Below are positions 27,038 through 35,305 of a stretch of 43,636 nt of DNA, one piece after another. The notes under the pieces were generated by a model, which saw only the letters and a program-made list of their open reading frames with translations, was not told where the DNA came from and did no database searches. This DNA comes from Campylobacterota bacterium. GTDB taxonomy: Bacteria; Campylobacterota; Campylobacteria; Campylobacterales; Sulfurimonadaceae. Within the stretch, counting starts at the first letter, position 1. The number at the start of each line of letters is the position of its first letter. The stretch lies in contig VCAX01000004.1 of the NCBI GenBank assembly GCA_013607665.1, forward strand, positions 1-43,636, read 5' to 3'. The position numbers were made by a program, and so were the translations under genes.

Positions 27038-28294
27038 ATGCAAGATAAGATTTTAATCGTCGAAGACAATAAAACACTGGCAAAACTCATAGCGAAAAAG
27101 ATACAGCATGCTTTAGAGATGGAGGTCGACGTTGCCTACACACTGGCTGAAGCAAAACTCTTTTTAGCAGGCAACAACTACTTCATCACACTGCTGGACA
27201 TCAATCTTCCAGATGCACCAAACGGAGAAGTCGTTGAGTATGCCCTTTCGAAAAAAAATCACGTTATCGTCTTAAGTGCAAACATTGACAAAGATTTTCG
27301 TAAAAAAATGCTGCAAAAAAACATTATCGACTATGTAAACAAAGGCGGCACCGGCGATATCAACTACATCATTCAAAGCATTGATCGCCTGCGTAAAAAC
27401 CAAAAGCACAAAGTCCTCGTCGTCGATGACTCTCTTGTCTTTCGCAAGCAGATGCAAAATATGCTTAAAAACCTTTTCTTTGAGGTCATTACCGTAGCAC
27501 ACGGAGAAGAAGCGCTTGGGATGCTGCAGGCAAAACCCGACATCTCTCTTGTTTTGACAGATTATAATATGCCTGTGATGAACGGGCTTAATCTCACCTA
27601 TGAGATCCGCCAAACATACTCTAAAGATGAGCTTTGTATTTTGGCACTTTCAGGCAATGAAGACAGTGAAATAAGTGCGCTTTTTTTAAAACATGGTGCA
27701 AATGATTACATTAAAAAGCCCTTTTCAAAAGAGGAGTTTTCCTGCCGTGTCAACAACTCTATAGAAGCACTTGAAAACATTCAAACGATTATGAACTATG
27801 CCAACCGCGATTATCTCACAGGACTTTACAATCGAAGATATTTTTATAGTACTATGAACGAATATCTTGAAGAGATAAAAGAGAGCGGTGAGAAATTTGC
27901 AGTGGCAATGATAGATATCGATCATTTTAAAAATATCAATGACAGCTATGGACACGACATAGGTGACAGGGTCATCGTAACGCTCTCAGATATTTTAAGA
28001 AGTTCCACAAGTCCCCGTGATGTTGTCTCACGTTTTGGAGGCGAAGAGTTCTGCATCGTTTTAAAGAACATCAATCGTTACAGTGCCGAGGATATTCTAG
28101 AGAGAATCCATGCAGAGGTTGCAAACTACTCGCTTGCTATTGATAAAGAGAGAATCATTAACTTTACAATCTCCATAGGTGCTGTATTGTATCAAGATGG
28201 TGAGACACTTGATGACGCCATTAATGAAGCGGATATGCTGCTGTATAAAGCAAAGAATGGGGGTAGAAACAAACTTATCTTCTCTGCCAACTAA
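27038..28294 (+). CDS. REC-REC-GGDEF response regulator (diguanylate cyclase)
   Basis: The 418-residue protein has two receiver domains (about 3-118 and 125-245) and a GGDEF domain (about 258-416). The first receiver has LIVEDN and the Asp of LLDINLPD; the second has VVDDS, the Asp of LTDYNMP and YIKKPFS. The catalytic loop is RFGGEEFCIVL, preceded by SPRD where the inhibitory RxxD would lie, so feedback inhibition may be absent. It should make cyclic di-GMP on phosphorylation. TTGGAG is seven bases before the chosen ATG. Its last four bases overlap the convergent DUF2201 gene. Confidence 0.92.
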   Translation: MQDKILIVEDNKTLAKLIAKKIQHALEMEVDVAYTLAEAKLFLAGNNYFITLLDINLPDAPNGEVVEYALSKKNHVIVLSANIDKDFRKKMLQKNIIDYVNKGGTGDINYIIQSIDRLRKNQKHKVLVVDDSLVFRKQMQNMLKNLFFEVITVAHGEEALGMLQAKPDISLVLTDYNMPVMNGLNLTYEIRQTYSKDELCILALSGNEDSEISALFLKHGANDYIKKPFSKEEFSCRVNNSIEALENIQTIMNYANRDYLTGLYNRRYFYSTMNEYLEEIKESGEKFAVAMIDIDHFKNINDSYGHDIGDRVIVTLSDILRSSTSPRDVVSRFGGEEFCIVLKNINRYSAEDILERIHAEVANYSLAIDKERIINFTISIGAVLYQDGETLDDAINEADMLLYKAKNGGRNKLIFSAN

Positions 28295-29425
28295 CGCAAA
28301 AGTATAGACTCGCCAAATGGAGTTGACGCTATTTTTGGCGTAACCCACTTCACGCTATAGAGTGGCGCTTCTTTTGGAAAGATGCCTTCTAAGTCTGTAA
28401 AATAGAGCAGTAGTTTTACACTGTCGAGCTCTTTTTCAATGAACTCAAAAACAGAACGAAAATCAGTTCCACCCACACCCTTTACCGTAACATCAAGGGC
28501 TTCCCCGCTCACAAAGCTTACGTGAGAATGGATTCTTCTCATCACAAACAAGAATGTCTATAATATAATTTTGTACCTGCTGCATCAAAAAGTTCACTTC
28601 ACTAAGAAATGCACTCAACAAAACTTCATCAACAGAACCTGAAGAGTCTATAGCAATGACCAAGCGAAATGTTTGTGACTGACTTGAAGGCAAATAGACA
28701 CCTTCATACAGAAGTTTCTTAGCGGGCGGCATCATCACATAATCATCATAAAAGTACTGTTCAAGCGCCTCACGCAATTCACTCCGCCAGTCCACTTTTG
28801 AAAAACCTTCCAGAGTAAAAAAACGCTCAATAGCCAGAGGTGCTTCACCATTTTGCACTTGTGCTTCTAAAAGTGAAATGGCCTCCTCAGCCAAAAGCTG
28901 CTCCTGGAGTAACTCCTCTTGCAGCTGCTCACTTGATGGCTGCTCTTTTGGCTCAGATTTTTCATTCTGCTCTACATCATCGGCACTATCCGCTTCATAC
29001 TCCAGATCTTCATCCTCACGCAGTATGTCATCTTTGAGCGCAGCATAGATCTCCTCTGCATACATACCGGAAAATCGTTTCCTGTACTGTGCACCATAAG
29101 GCATTTGCAGGCCATTTGCCAAAAGCATATCGTTAATGGCGATATCCGTCGCCATCTGCCAGAGCCAGCCACTTCTGTTGTTCTTACGATTTTCATGCGA
29201 GAGTACTTGATGCATCGCGCCGTTTGCTAGTATGAACTCTATCTCCTGCGTCTCTAACTCACTGAGATACACCTCACGGTACTCCAGCTTCTTTCCATCA
29301 CTCTTAAAGCTCTCTATATCATCATTGACAACAAGTTCCAATTTGGAGGCCAAAGTTCCAAAAAAATAGGGATACTCCACTAAAAGTTTCGCTTTTGCCT
29401 GAGAGATCTTTTCTTCTGTTGTCAT
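28291..29425 (-). pseudogene. DUF2201/VWA-like putative metallopeptidase, broken by a one-base frameshift
   Basis: The first frame (from 29425) has the DUF2201 N-terminal region with GAMHQVLSHENR (a possible metal site), WQMATDIAIND, an acidic linker (about 150-200), and the VWA-like start VIAIDSSGSVDEVLL, ending shortly after DILVCDEK. The other frame continues IHSHVSFVSGEALDVTVKG and GGTDFRSVFEFIE to 28291. Deleting one base near 28531-28541 joins them into a 377-residue protein of normal form. Such proteins often occur with a MoxR-type AAA ATPase, which is absent here. It may be a genuine pseudogene or a sequencing error. Confidence 0.8.
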
Positions 29426-29432
29426 AGAGTAC

Positions 29433-29768
29433 TTACGTTATGCCAAAAGGTATGCAAAAAACAAATGCCATATCCAAAGCCGCTTTTGCACTAGAGCCTA
29501 TGCTTGTCTGATGCAGCAGCTCTAGAGCAATAGCCGGCTCTTTGAGCATAAAATGCTCTTTTACTAAAATAATATTCTCTTTGATGCTCTCTAGTGTCTC
29601 CCCTGTTACAGCTTTGGCTGCAGGTGCCTCTCCATAAGCAAAACTTCCATCATCACATAGCACCTTCACGCGAATAAATGCCACATCTTTGACCTCACGC
29701 AAGGCAGTAATAAAAGGTGTTTTAAGTGCGATTTTCTCTTGCGTGAGAGAAATATTTTGTATTTTCAT
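29433..29768 (-). pseudogene. truncated dipeptide epimerase (enolase superfamily), N-terminal domain only
   Basis: The 111-residue product matches the N-terminal capping domain of L-Ala-D/L-Glu epimerases: FITALREVKDVAFIRVKV, FAYGEAPAAKAVTGETLES and SSAKAALDMAF. It then ends within eight unrelated residues. The catalytic barrel of about 240 residues, with its Lys and metal ligands, is missing, and the DUF2201 gene begins eight bases after the stop. A deletion is therefore likely. It overlaps the upstream membrane protein gene by four bases, which suggests it was once a normal operon member. Confidence 0.8.
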
Positions 29769-30157
29769 GAAAATGCCATATAGATAAAAAACGGGTAGAG
29801 TAAAATACCTATATAAGGCATATAAGGGCCGATGGGTGTAAAAAGTGAGACTGTAAACTCTTCACTGAGCTCTTTGTCGATAAAGACCTTTTTAATAAGC
29901 AGGATTTTTGTAATAATGTCGGCTGATTTAAAAAGCAGCAGTGTCACGGCATAGGGATTATAGTTCGTTTCAAAAACAAACCAGACAGCAAAATAAAAAG
30001 TCGGATGCATAATCAAAAACAGAAATATACTTTTATGGTACTGCTCATACATGCGTGCAAGCATCCCCATTATCGTCTCTGCCTTTTGCCACTGCACCTC
30101 ATAAAACTCCAACACTATGTATAAAACAATATAAATAAAAATCGTATTTTCTAACAT
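29765..30157 (-). CDS. small integral membrane protein, function unknown
   Basis: The 130-residue protein has hydrophobic segments near 4-20, 42-62, 68-85 and 108-128, so three or four membrane helices. Aromatic-rich sequence (FEVQWQKAETI-like EFYEVQWQKAETI, PTFYFAVWFVFE) and a charged loop IKKVFIDKELSEE are seen. I do not recognise the family. It lies seven bases after the DUF819 gene and overlaps the epimerase remnant by four bases, so is part of that operon. Confidence 0.75.
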   Translation of the reverse strand: MLENTIFIYIVLYIVLEFYEVQWQKAETIMGMLARMYEQYHKSIFLFLIMHPTFYFAVWFVFETNYNPYAVTLLLFKSADIITKILLIKKVFIDKELSEEFTVSLFTPIGPYMPYIGILLYPFFIYMAFS

Positions 30158-30164
30158 TGAGTAC

Positions 30165-31295
30165 CTATCCTGCCATTTTCACTAAAATCTCGCCTACAAA
30201 AAGCCCGCCGAAAGTCCCTATAAGATAGCCCATGATTGCCATAAGTACACCGACACTGACAAGTTTTTTATCGTATACCGCTGCCAAGATCGGTGCTGAG
30301 GCGACACCGCCGATATTTGCCAGTGAAGCCACAGCAATGCTAAAGAGATCAAGCTTAAAAAGTTTTGCACCAACTGCCATGAACGCTGCGTGAAGCAGTA
30401 AAATGACAAAACCCGCTACCACATAAATACCAAGTCCGCTGAAATTTTCTATGACCGCTTTTGAGCCAATGAGCGCTATGAGAATATAGAGCATCGTCGT
30501 TGCCACTTCATTGGAACCGTTTAGCTCACGCAGTCGTGTAAAAGAACCAAACACCCCTAGCAGTGTGGCAATGATGACAATGCTTGTCGTTTTATTTAAG
30601 ATCACTACATAGTTCGCTAAAAGCTGCGAAAGCAGTGATGCTTCCAGTGCTAAAGCAATAAGCAGCCAGTAGCGTTTTGCTCCCATTGCACAGGCACAGC
30701 CTATCTCACTCAAGTAGGCAAGATTTTGCTCGCTTTTTGTAAAACGGTTGAAAATCTTTGCAAAAGGGACTAAAAAAAGCAGCAACATAACCCACAGCGT
30801 ATAGTTGACGCTATCGACTACAAGTGCATAGGCAAAGGCATCTTCGCTCACACCAAGTGCGCTTCCGACTGCCACCATATTCGCCGTTCTGCCCATCCAG
30901 CTGCCTGCCAATGCACCAAAAGCCGCTGCCATATCTTTGTTGAAATGAAAGAGCAGTGCCACAACTATAAAAGAAAATGCTATCGAACTCACGGCAAAAA
31001 TATACGCAAGCAGCAGTTTTTTTCCCAGTTTTAAAAAATGTCGAAAATCAATCTCCAAGAGCATCAAAAAGAGCATAGCAGGCAGTAAGTTCGCTTTTGT
31101 CTGGCTATAAACATTGTTGATTGCTTCATTATAATGAAAAACACCCAAAGATGCCAGCAACATCATAAAAGCATAGATCATCACTACCGCAGGAAGGTAC
31201 TCAAAAACACGCATCTTCGTTCGTGTTGCCAAGAGATGAAAAAATGTCACACTCAAAGCGATGACAAAAAGATAGCCCAAAGGAGTAGTTATCAA
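30165..31295 (-). CDS. DUF819 family membrane protein
   Basis: This 376-residue protein has about ten membrane segments. It shows the family's pattern of AALAGSWMGRTANMVAVGSALG in the middle and ASLANIGGVASAPILAAVYDKKLVSVGVLMAIMGYLIG-like segments near the C-terminus. DUF819 proteins are uncharacterised but sit in the wider family of carboxylate or sodium-dependent transporters and are often found beside dipeptide epimerases, as here. The start is TTG with AAAGG ten bases upstream; this is the least certain part. It is divergent from the DUF4139 gene. Confidence 0.85.
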   Translation of the reverse strand: MITTPLGYLFVIALSVTFFHLLATRTKMRVFEYLPAVVMIYAFMMLLASLGVFHYNEAINNVYSQTKANLLPAMLFLMLLEIDFRHFLKLGKKLLLAYIFAVSSIAFSFIVVALLFHFNKDMAAAFGALAGSWMGRTANMVAVGSALGVSEDAFAYALVVDSVNYTLWVMLLLFLVPFAKIFNRFTKSEQNLAYLSEIGCACAMGAKRYWLLIALALEASLLSQLLANYVVILNKTTSIVIIATLLGVFGSFTRLRELNGSNEVATTMLYILIALIGSKAVIENFSGLGIYVVAGFVILLLHAAFMAVGAKLFKLDLFSIAVASLANIGGVASAPILAAVYDKKLVSVGVLMAIMGYLIGTFGGLFVGEILVKMAG

Positions 31296-31350
31296 CTTCT
31301 TGTTGCCTTTTATTTTTTTTACAAGTGTATCATATTTTCAAAGGATTTTT

Positions 31351-32490
31351 ATGAAACGAATTATTTTACTCTCAAGCCTTGTCCTCACGCAGACTCTTTT
31401 TGCAACAACGTTGACAATTTATAACTCAAATATTGCACTCATTCAAGAATCACAAACATTTTCTATCAAACAAAACAACAGTGATTTGATACTGGAGAAT
31501 TTACCAGACACACTGCTTGACAACTCTGTAGATGTTTCACTCCCTGATTCTGCTACACTTGAGTGGCAAACATACAGACCAAAAAGATATAAACAACATG
31601 AAAAAGAGACAATAAACAGCAGACTAACATTGCATGTAAAGAGCACAAAAGAGCTCAAAGCAGATCTCGATATCTCTTACCTTGCAAAAAATATCAGCTT
31701 TACAACAGACTATGTACTCAACATAGATAAAAACAGAGCTCAGTTTAGTGCATATGTAGATATTCAAAACAACTCAGGAAAAGATTTTAAAAATGCCTCC
31801 ATCAACCTTATAGCAGGCACTCTCAACAGAGCCTATAACCATCCCCAACCTGTTATGTACAGGGCAATGGTAGCAGATGAAGCCCTGCCGAGTCACAAAG
31901 CGGTTGCCGGGTATCATAAATATTCCCTGCCTATGAAACTTGATCTCAATAGTTATGAAAAACAACGAGTCAAATTCTTTGATACAAAGGAAATTGCTCT
32001 TACAAGCAGCTACATTGCAACTATAAACAATCCACTCTACCTTATGGGAGAGCGTTCAAGTAGTGTAAAGAGAGAGCTGCATCTCGAAGCACTCAAGCAT
32101 GAACTACCTGCAGGGCTTGTACGTATCTATACAACAGATAAAAAAGAGAAACTGCTCCTAGGAGAGGCAGGCATTGTAAATAGTCCTAAAAACAGCCCGC
32201 TTACCCTAAGTGTCGGTCAGGATTTTGACACTAAAGTCACGCAAAAAATTCTCTCACGCAACGATACAAATACGCAGTTCGATGCAACGGTACTCTATAG
32301 CATCATCAACAACTCTAATGAAGACAAAATTGTGACACTTCACATCCCTTTTAACAAAAAAAGCGGCTCACACATCAACTCGAAACTCAAATATACTTAT
32401 ACTAAGGGAAATTTGGTTACATTTACACTCAAAGTCAAAGCAAACTCCCAACGGAGTTTTGATGTCAATTTTAAAAGTTCAAGAAGATAA
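31351..32490 (+). CDS. DUF4139 domain secreted protein
   Basis: The 379-residue protein starts with a signal peptide (KRIILLSSLVLTQTLFA, cleavage near residue 18). The mature part begins TTLTIYNSNIALIQESQTF and contains the pattern LILENLPDTLLDNSVDV typical of DUF4139 proteins, followed by beta-rich sequence to a C-terminal NSQRSFDVNF strand. The ATG at 31351 with AAAGGA upstream is chosen; an in-frame extension of 17 codons lacks a ribosome site. It is probably periplasmic or outer-membrane associated. The function is unknown in the family. Confidence 0.85.
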   Translation: MKRIILLSSLVLTQTLFATTLTIYNSNIALIQESQTFSIKQNNSDLILENLPDTLLDNSVDVSLPDSATLEWQTYRPKRYKQHEKETINSRLTLHVKSTKELKADLDISYLAKNISFTTDYVLNIDKNRAQFSAYVDIQNNSGKDFKNASINLIAGTLNRAYNHPQPVMYRAMVADEALPSHKAVAGYHKYSLPMKLDLNSYEKQRVKFFDTKEIALTSSYIATINNPLYLMGERSSSVKRELHLEALKHELPAGLVRIYTTDKKEKLLLGEAGIVNSPKNSPLTLSVGQDFDTKVTQKILSRNDTNTQFDATVLYSIINNSNEDKIVTLHIPFNKKSGSHINSKLKYTYTKGNLVTFTLKVKANSQRSFDVNFKSSRR

Positions 32491-32505
32491 AGGGAAAAAT
32501 GCTGC

Positions 32506-33249
32506 ATGGCAAAATATATAATTTTAGATACTGAAACAACAGGAACAGATGAGGCAGACAGAGTCATTCAGCTCGGTTATATGGTGGTGCTAGGCGCTAA
32601 AGAGACAGAGGTGCATAATGAGTTTTGTTCTGCCGATGTGCCTATAAATTTTGCAGCAATGGAGGTGCATGGCATTACCCCTGAGATGCTCGATGGCAAA
32701 CCAAAATGTACAGAGACGACAGCTTATAAACGCCTGCTTGAGCTCAACACACCTGAGAACTACATGATCATACACAATGCCCCTTTTGATCTAAAAATGC
32801 TTGAGAAAGAGGGTTTTGATGTACAGATGAAAGTTATTGACACACTTCGCGTGACAAAACACATCTTTGAAGAGGAAGATGCGCACCGGCTCCAATATTT
32901 TCGTTATAAGATGGAACTGTACAAAGAGGAACAAAAAGAGGCCGATGCACTTGGCATAGAGGTAAAAGCGCATGATGCCATTGGGGATGTTTTAGTGCTC
33001 AAACTCTTTTTAAGCAGACTTCGCAAAGCTGTAGAAGCAAAATTTCCGGGAGAAAATCCTGTAGAGAAGATGGTGGATTTGACCAATACGCCTATTTTGG
33101 TAAAGACCTTTCGTTTTGGAAAGTACAGAGGAAAATCTTTAGAGGAAGTCGCACATGAAGATGCCGGTTATCTGCGCTGGATGCTAGGCAATATGGAAAA
33201 TCTCGATGACGATATGCGTTACTCTATCAACTACTACCTAGAAAGCTGA
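32506..33249 (+). CDS. DEDDh 3'-5' exonuclease (DnaQ-like)
   Basis: The 247-residue protein has Exo I IILDTETTGT, Exo II HNAPFDLKML and Exo III HDAIGDVLVL, the full DEDDh set, in about 1-170. A C-terminal module (about 205-247) reads FRFGKYRGKSLEEVAHEDAG, then YLRWML, as found after exonuclease domains such as ExoX. It would remove 3-prime bases of DNA in repair or proofreading. It is 15 bases after the DUF4139 gene and its end overlaps the NhaC-type gene by 12 bases. Confidence 0.88.
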   Translation: MAKYIILDTETTGTDEADRVIQLGYMVVLGAKETEVHNEFCSADVPINFAAMEVHGITPEMLDGKPKCTETTAYKRLLELNTPENYMIIHNAPFDLKMLEKEGFDVQMKVIDTLRVTKHIFEEEDAHRLQYFRYKMELYKEEQKEADALGIEVKAHDAIGDVLVLKLFLSRLRKAVEAKFPGENPVEKMVDLTNTPILVKTFRFGKYRGKSLEEVAHEDAGYLRWMLGNMENLDDDMRYSINYYLES

Positions 33250-34608
33250 AAAAAACACAAAAAAGACAAAGGCTATAGCACCGCTTATAAGGGCATAAGG
33301 AAGCTGCGTTTTTACATGCTCTATCACTTCACAATCCGATGCCAGCGATGAGATGATGGTTGTATCGGAGATGGGTGAACAGTGATCCCCAAAAACGCCG
33401 CCACTGATAACTGCACCCATGGCAAGTGCCACATTCGCATCGAGTCCCACCGCCATCGGCACCGCTATTGGAATCATGATCGAAAATGTTCCCCAGCTTG
33501 TTCCCGTTGAAAAAGAGATAATACTGCTAAGTAAAAATATAACACCTGCCAAAAGATAAACAGAGAGGTTATCATTTGCCAAAGAAGCGAGATAGAGTCC
33601 TGTTTTTAGCTCACTCGTTACCTTGCCAATAGCAAAGGCAAAGAACAAAATCATCGCAATACCAAAAAGTTTTTTTGCCCCTCTTAAAGCTGACATCATA
33701 TAGCTTTTAGGGCTCATATTGCCTCTTGCAACATAGAGCAGATACATCACCGCAAGTGTTGTGAGCATCGTATAGAAAATAGAGCTTGAGCCACTCCCTT
33801 TGAGTATATTTCCATCACCTGTAATGGCTAAAAACACAAAAACCGAAGCTATCATAACGGCTATTGGCAGCAGCATATAGTGCATTGGTGCTTTGCGTGA
33901 GAGATGCAGCTGTGTATGTACCTTTGAAGCTTTTGCGTGTTTCATTGGCCCTAGCTCAATGTTGAACCATACTGCCAAAAAAGTTACAACTGAAGCCGAG
34001 ATGGAGTAAAAATTAAAAAAAACACTCTTTACAAGCCAGTCAACACTTTCACCGCGAATAAGTCCAGAGTCAATCTGCGTAGCGATGAGTCCTAAAAGCA
34101 AAGCGCCCCAGCCATTGAGCACCAAAAGCGAACTTACAGGTGCCGATGTAGAGTCACAAACATAAGCAAGCTTTGCGTGAGGCACCCCCTCTCTGTCACA
34201 CAGCGATCGCCCGACAGCACCCGCTATGAGTGAAGTAATGGAAGATTCAATAAAAATAACAACACCGATGATATAGCTCACCATCAAAGCCGAACGCTGG
34301 GATTTTACAAGTTTTGATTTCTCTGTCATGTATGCAACAAAGCCGTTGATGCCGCCACTCTTTTCAAGCAGTTCCATTACGCTGCCAACCAAAATGGCAA
34401 AGGCAAGTGTTTTGAGTATCCACCCTTCACTCAGCAGAGAGACAAAGAGTGCCAGCGTTTCATCTAAACTTGCAAAAAAAGAGAAGTCTTGAAGAATAAA
34501 AACACCTAGAACAATACCGCCAAACAAAGAGAGCAAAACATTACGAGAGTATAGGGCAAGTACAATTGCCGCTAGTGACGGCAAAAGAGAGAGGGCTGAG
34601 AGTTCTAT
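33238..34608 (-). CDS. NhaC-family Na+/H+ antiporter, with an ATA start likely
   Basis: This inner-membrane carrier of about 456 residues has 11-12 hydrophobic segments. The family signatures are FIESSITSLIAGAVGR, AYVCDSTSAPVSSL, SFSTGTSWGTFSIMIPIA and GVFGDHCSPISDTTIISS. An in-frame TTG at 34584 would start within the conserved N-terminus (MPSLAAIVLALYS) and has no ribosome site. A Shine-Dalgarno AGGAGA at 34614-34619 lies five bases before an in-frame ATA (34606-34608) giving IELSALSLLPSLAAI. The ATA start is thus suggested. It lies nine bases after the acetyltransferase stop. The substrate may be Na+/H+ or organic cations. Confidence 0.85.
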   Translation of the reverse strand: MELSALSLLPSLAAIVLALYSRNVLLSLFGGIVLGVFILQDFSFFASLDETLALFVSLLSEGWILKTLAFAILVGSVMELLEKSGGINGFVAYMTEKSKLVKSQRSALMVSYIIGVVIFIESSITSLIAGAVGRSLCDREGVPHAKLAYVCDSTSAPVSSLLVLNGWGALLLGLIATQIDSGLIRGESVDWLVKSVFFNFYSISASVVTFLAVWFNIELGPMKHAKASKVHTQLHLSRKAPMHYMLLPIAVMIASVFVFLAITGDGNILKGSGSSSIFYTMLTTLAVMYLLYVARGNMSPKSYMMSALRGAKKLFGIAMILFFAFAIGKVTSELKTGLYLASLANDNLSVYLLAGVIFLLSSIISFSTGTSWGTFSIMIPIAVPMAVGLDANVALAMGAVISGGVFGDHCSPISDTTIISSLASDCEVIEHVKTQLPYALISGAIAFVFFVFFSAF

Positions 34609-34617
34609 GAGACTCTC

Positions 34618-35241
34618 CTAAAATGTAAATGAGAGGAGTTTTAGCCCATTGCGTCCAAAAGTCTCTTTGTATGCTTCACACTCTTTTTCATCCACAACGA
34701 CAAAGCCAAGTTTTTCATATAACAATTCCGCTTCAAGCGAGCCGATCTCGATGATGGTCTGTGCAACACTATAGCCTTTTAATCGCGCTGTAAGTAGAGA
34801 TTTCTGCATGAGTGCTTTTAAAACACCGACATCAATGAAGCCTTCAAGCTCTTCCATAAAATCAAACATTAATGCCGTTCTGCTTACATCTAAATGACAA
34901 GAATTTACTACCTCAAGTGTAGCTGTAATGTCATCCCTGCAACCGACCTCTTCAAGTGCCTTCATAAAAACTTCATTTGTCGCTTTTCTTGGTTCATACG
35001 AGCAGAGTGATCCTACCTTTTGATCATCCATCTCTGCAATGAAAAAGTTTTTATAATGGCAATGGCTTTTTGCTTCTGTCTGTGCAAGCTTTTGGAGTTT
35101 CTCTAAAAGCTCTGTATCATTCTTTGTTTCAAATAGTAAATCGAAAAGCCCGACTTTTTTTCCAGCTCGTGAGCTTTGCAACATCATTTGTACTAAAAAA
35201 GGCGTGTCTTCAACCTTTGCTTGTCTTATTGTAATACTCAT
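34618..35241 (-). CDS. GNAT-family acetyltransferase
   Basis: The 207-residue protein has GNAT-type form: ITIRQAKVEDTPFLVQM at the N-terminus, FFIAEMDDQKVGSLCSYE as the beta-4/5 core, and ELLYEKLGFVVVDEKECEAY near the C-terminus. The acetyl-CoA loop is not a clear RxxGxG, with YSVAQTIIEIGSLEAE in its place. The acceptor is unknown. Its TAG stop overlaps the AGGAG ribosome site of the downstream NhaC gene, so the two are translationally linked. It diverges from the L,D-transpeptidase gene. Confidence 0.8.
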   Translation of the reverse strand: MSITIRQAKVEDTPFLVQMMLQSSRAGKKVGLFDLLFETKNDTELLEKLQKLAQTEAKSHCHYKNFFIAEMDDQKVGSLCSYEPRKATNEVFMKALEEVGCRDDITATLEVVNSCHLDVSRTALMFDFMEELEGFIDVGVLKALMQKSLLTARLKGYSVAQTIIEIGSLEAELLYEKLGFVVVDEKECEAYKETFGRNGLKLLSFTF

Positions 35242-35305
35242 AATATTTTGCCTTTTTGCCCAATTCTCTAAGGTCAGTCATATAATAGTAATAGTACCAT
35301 ACTTT

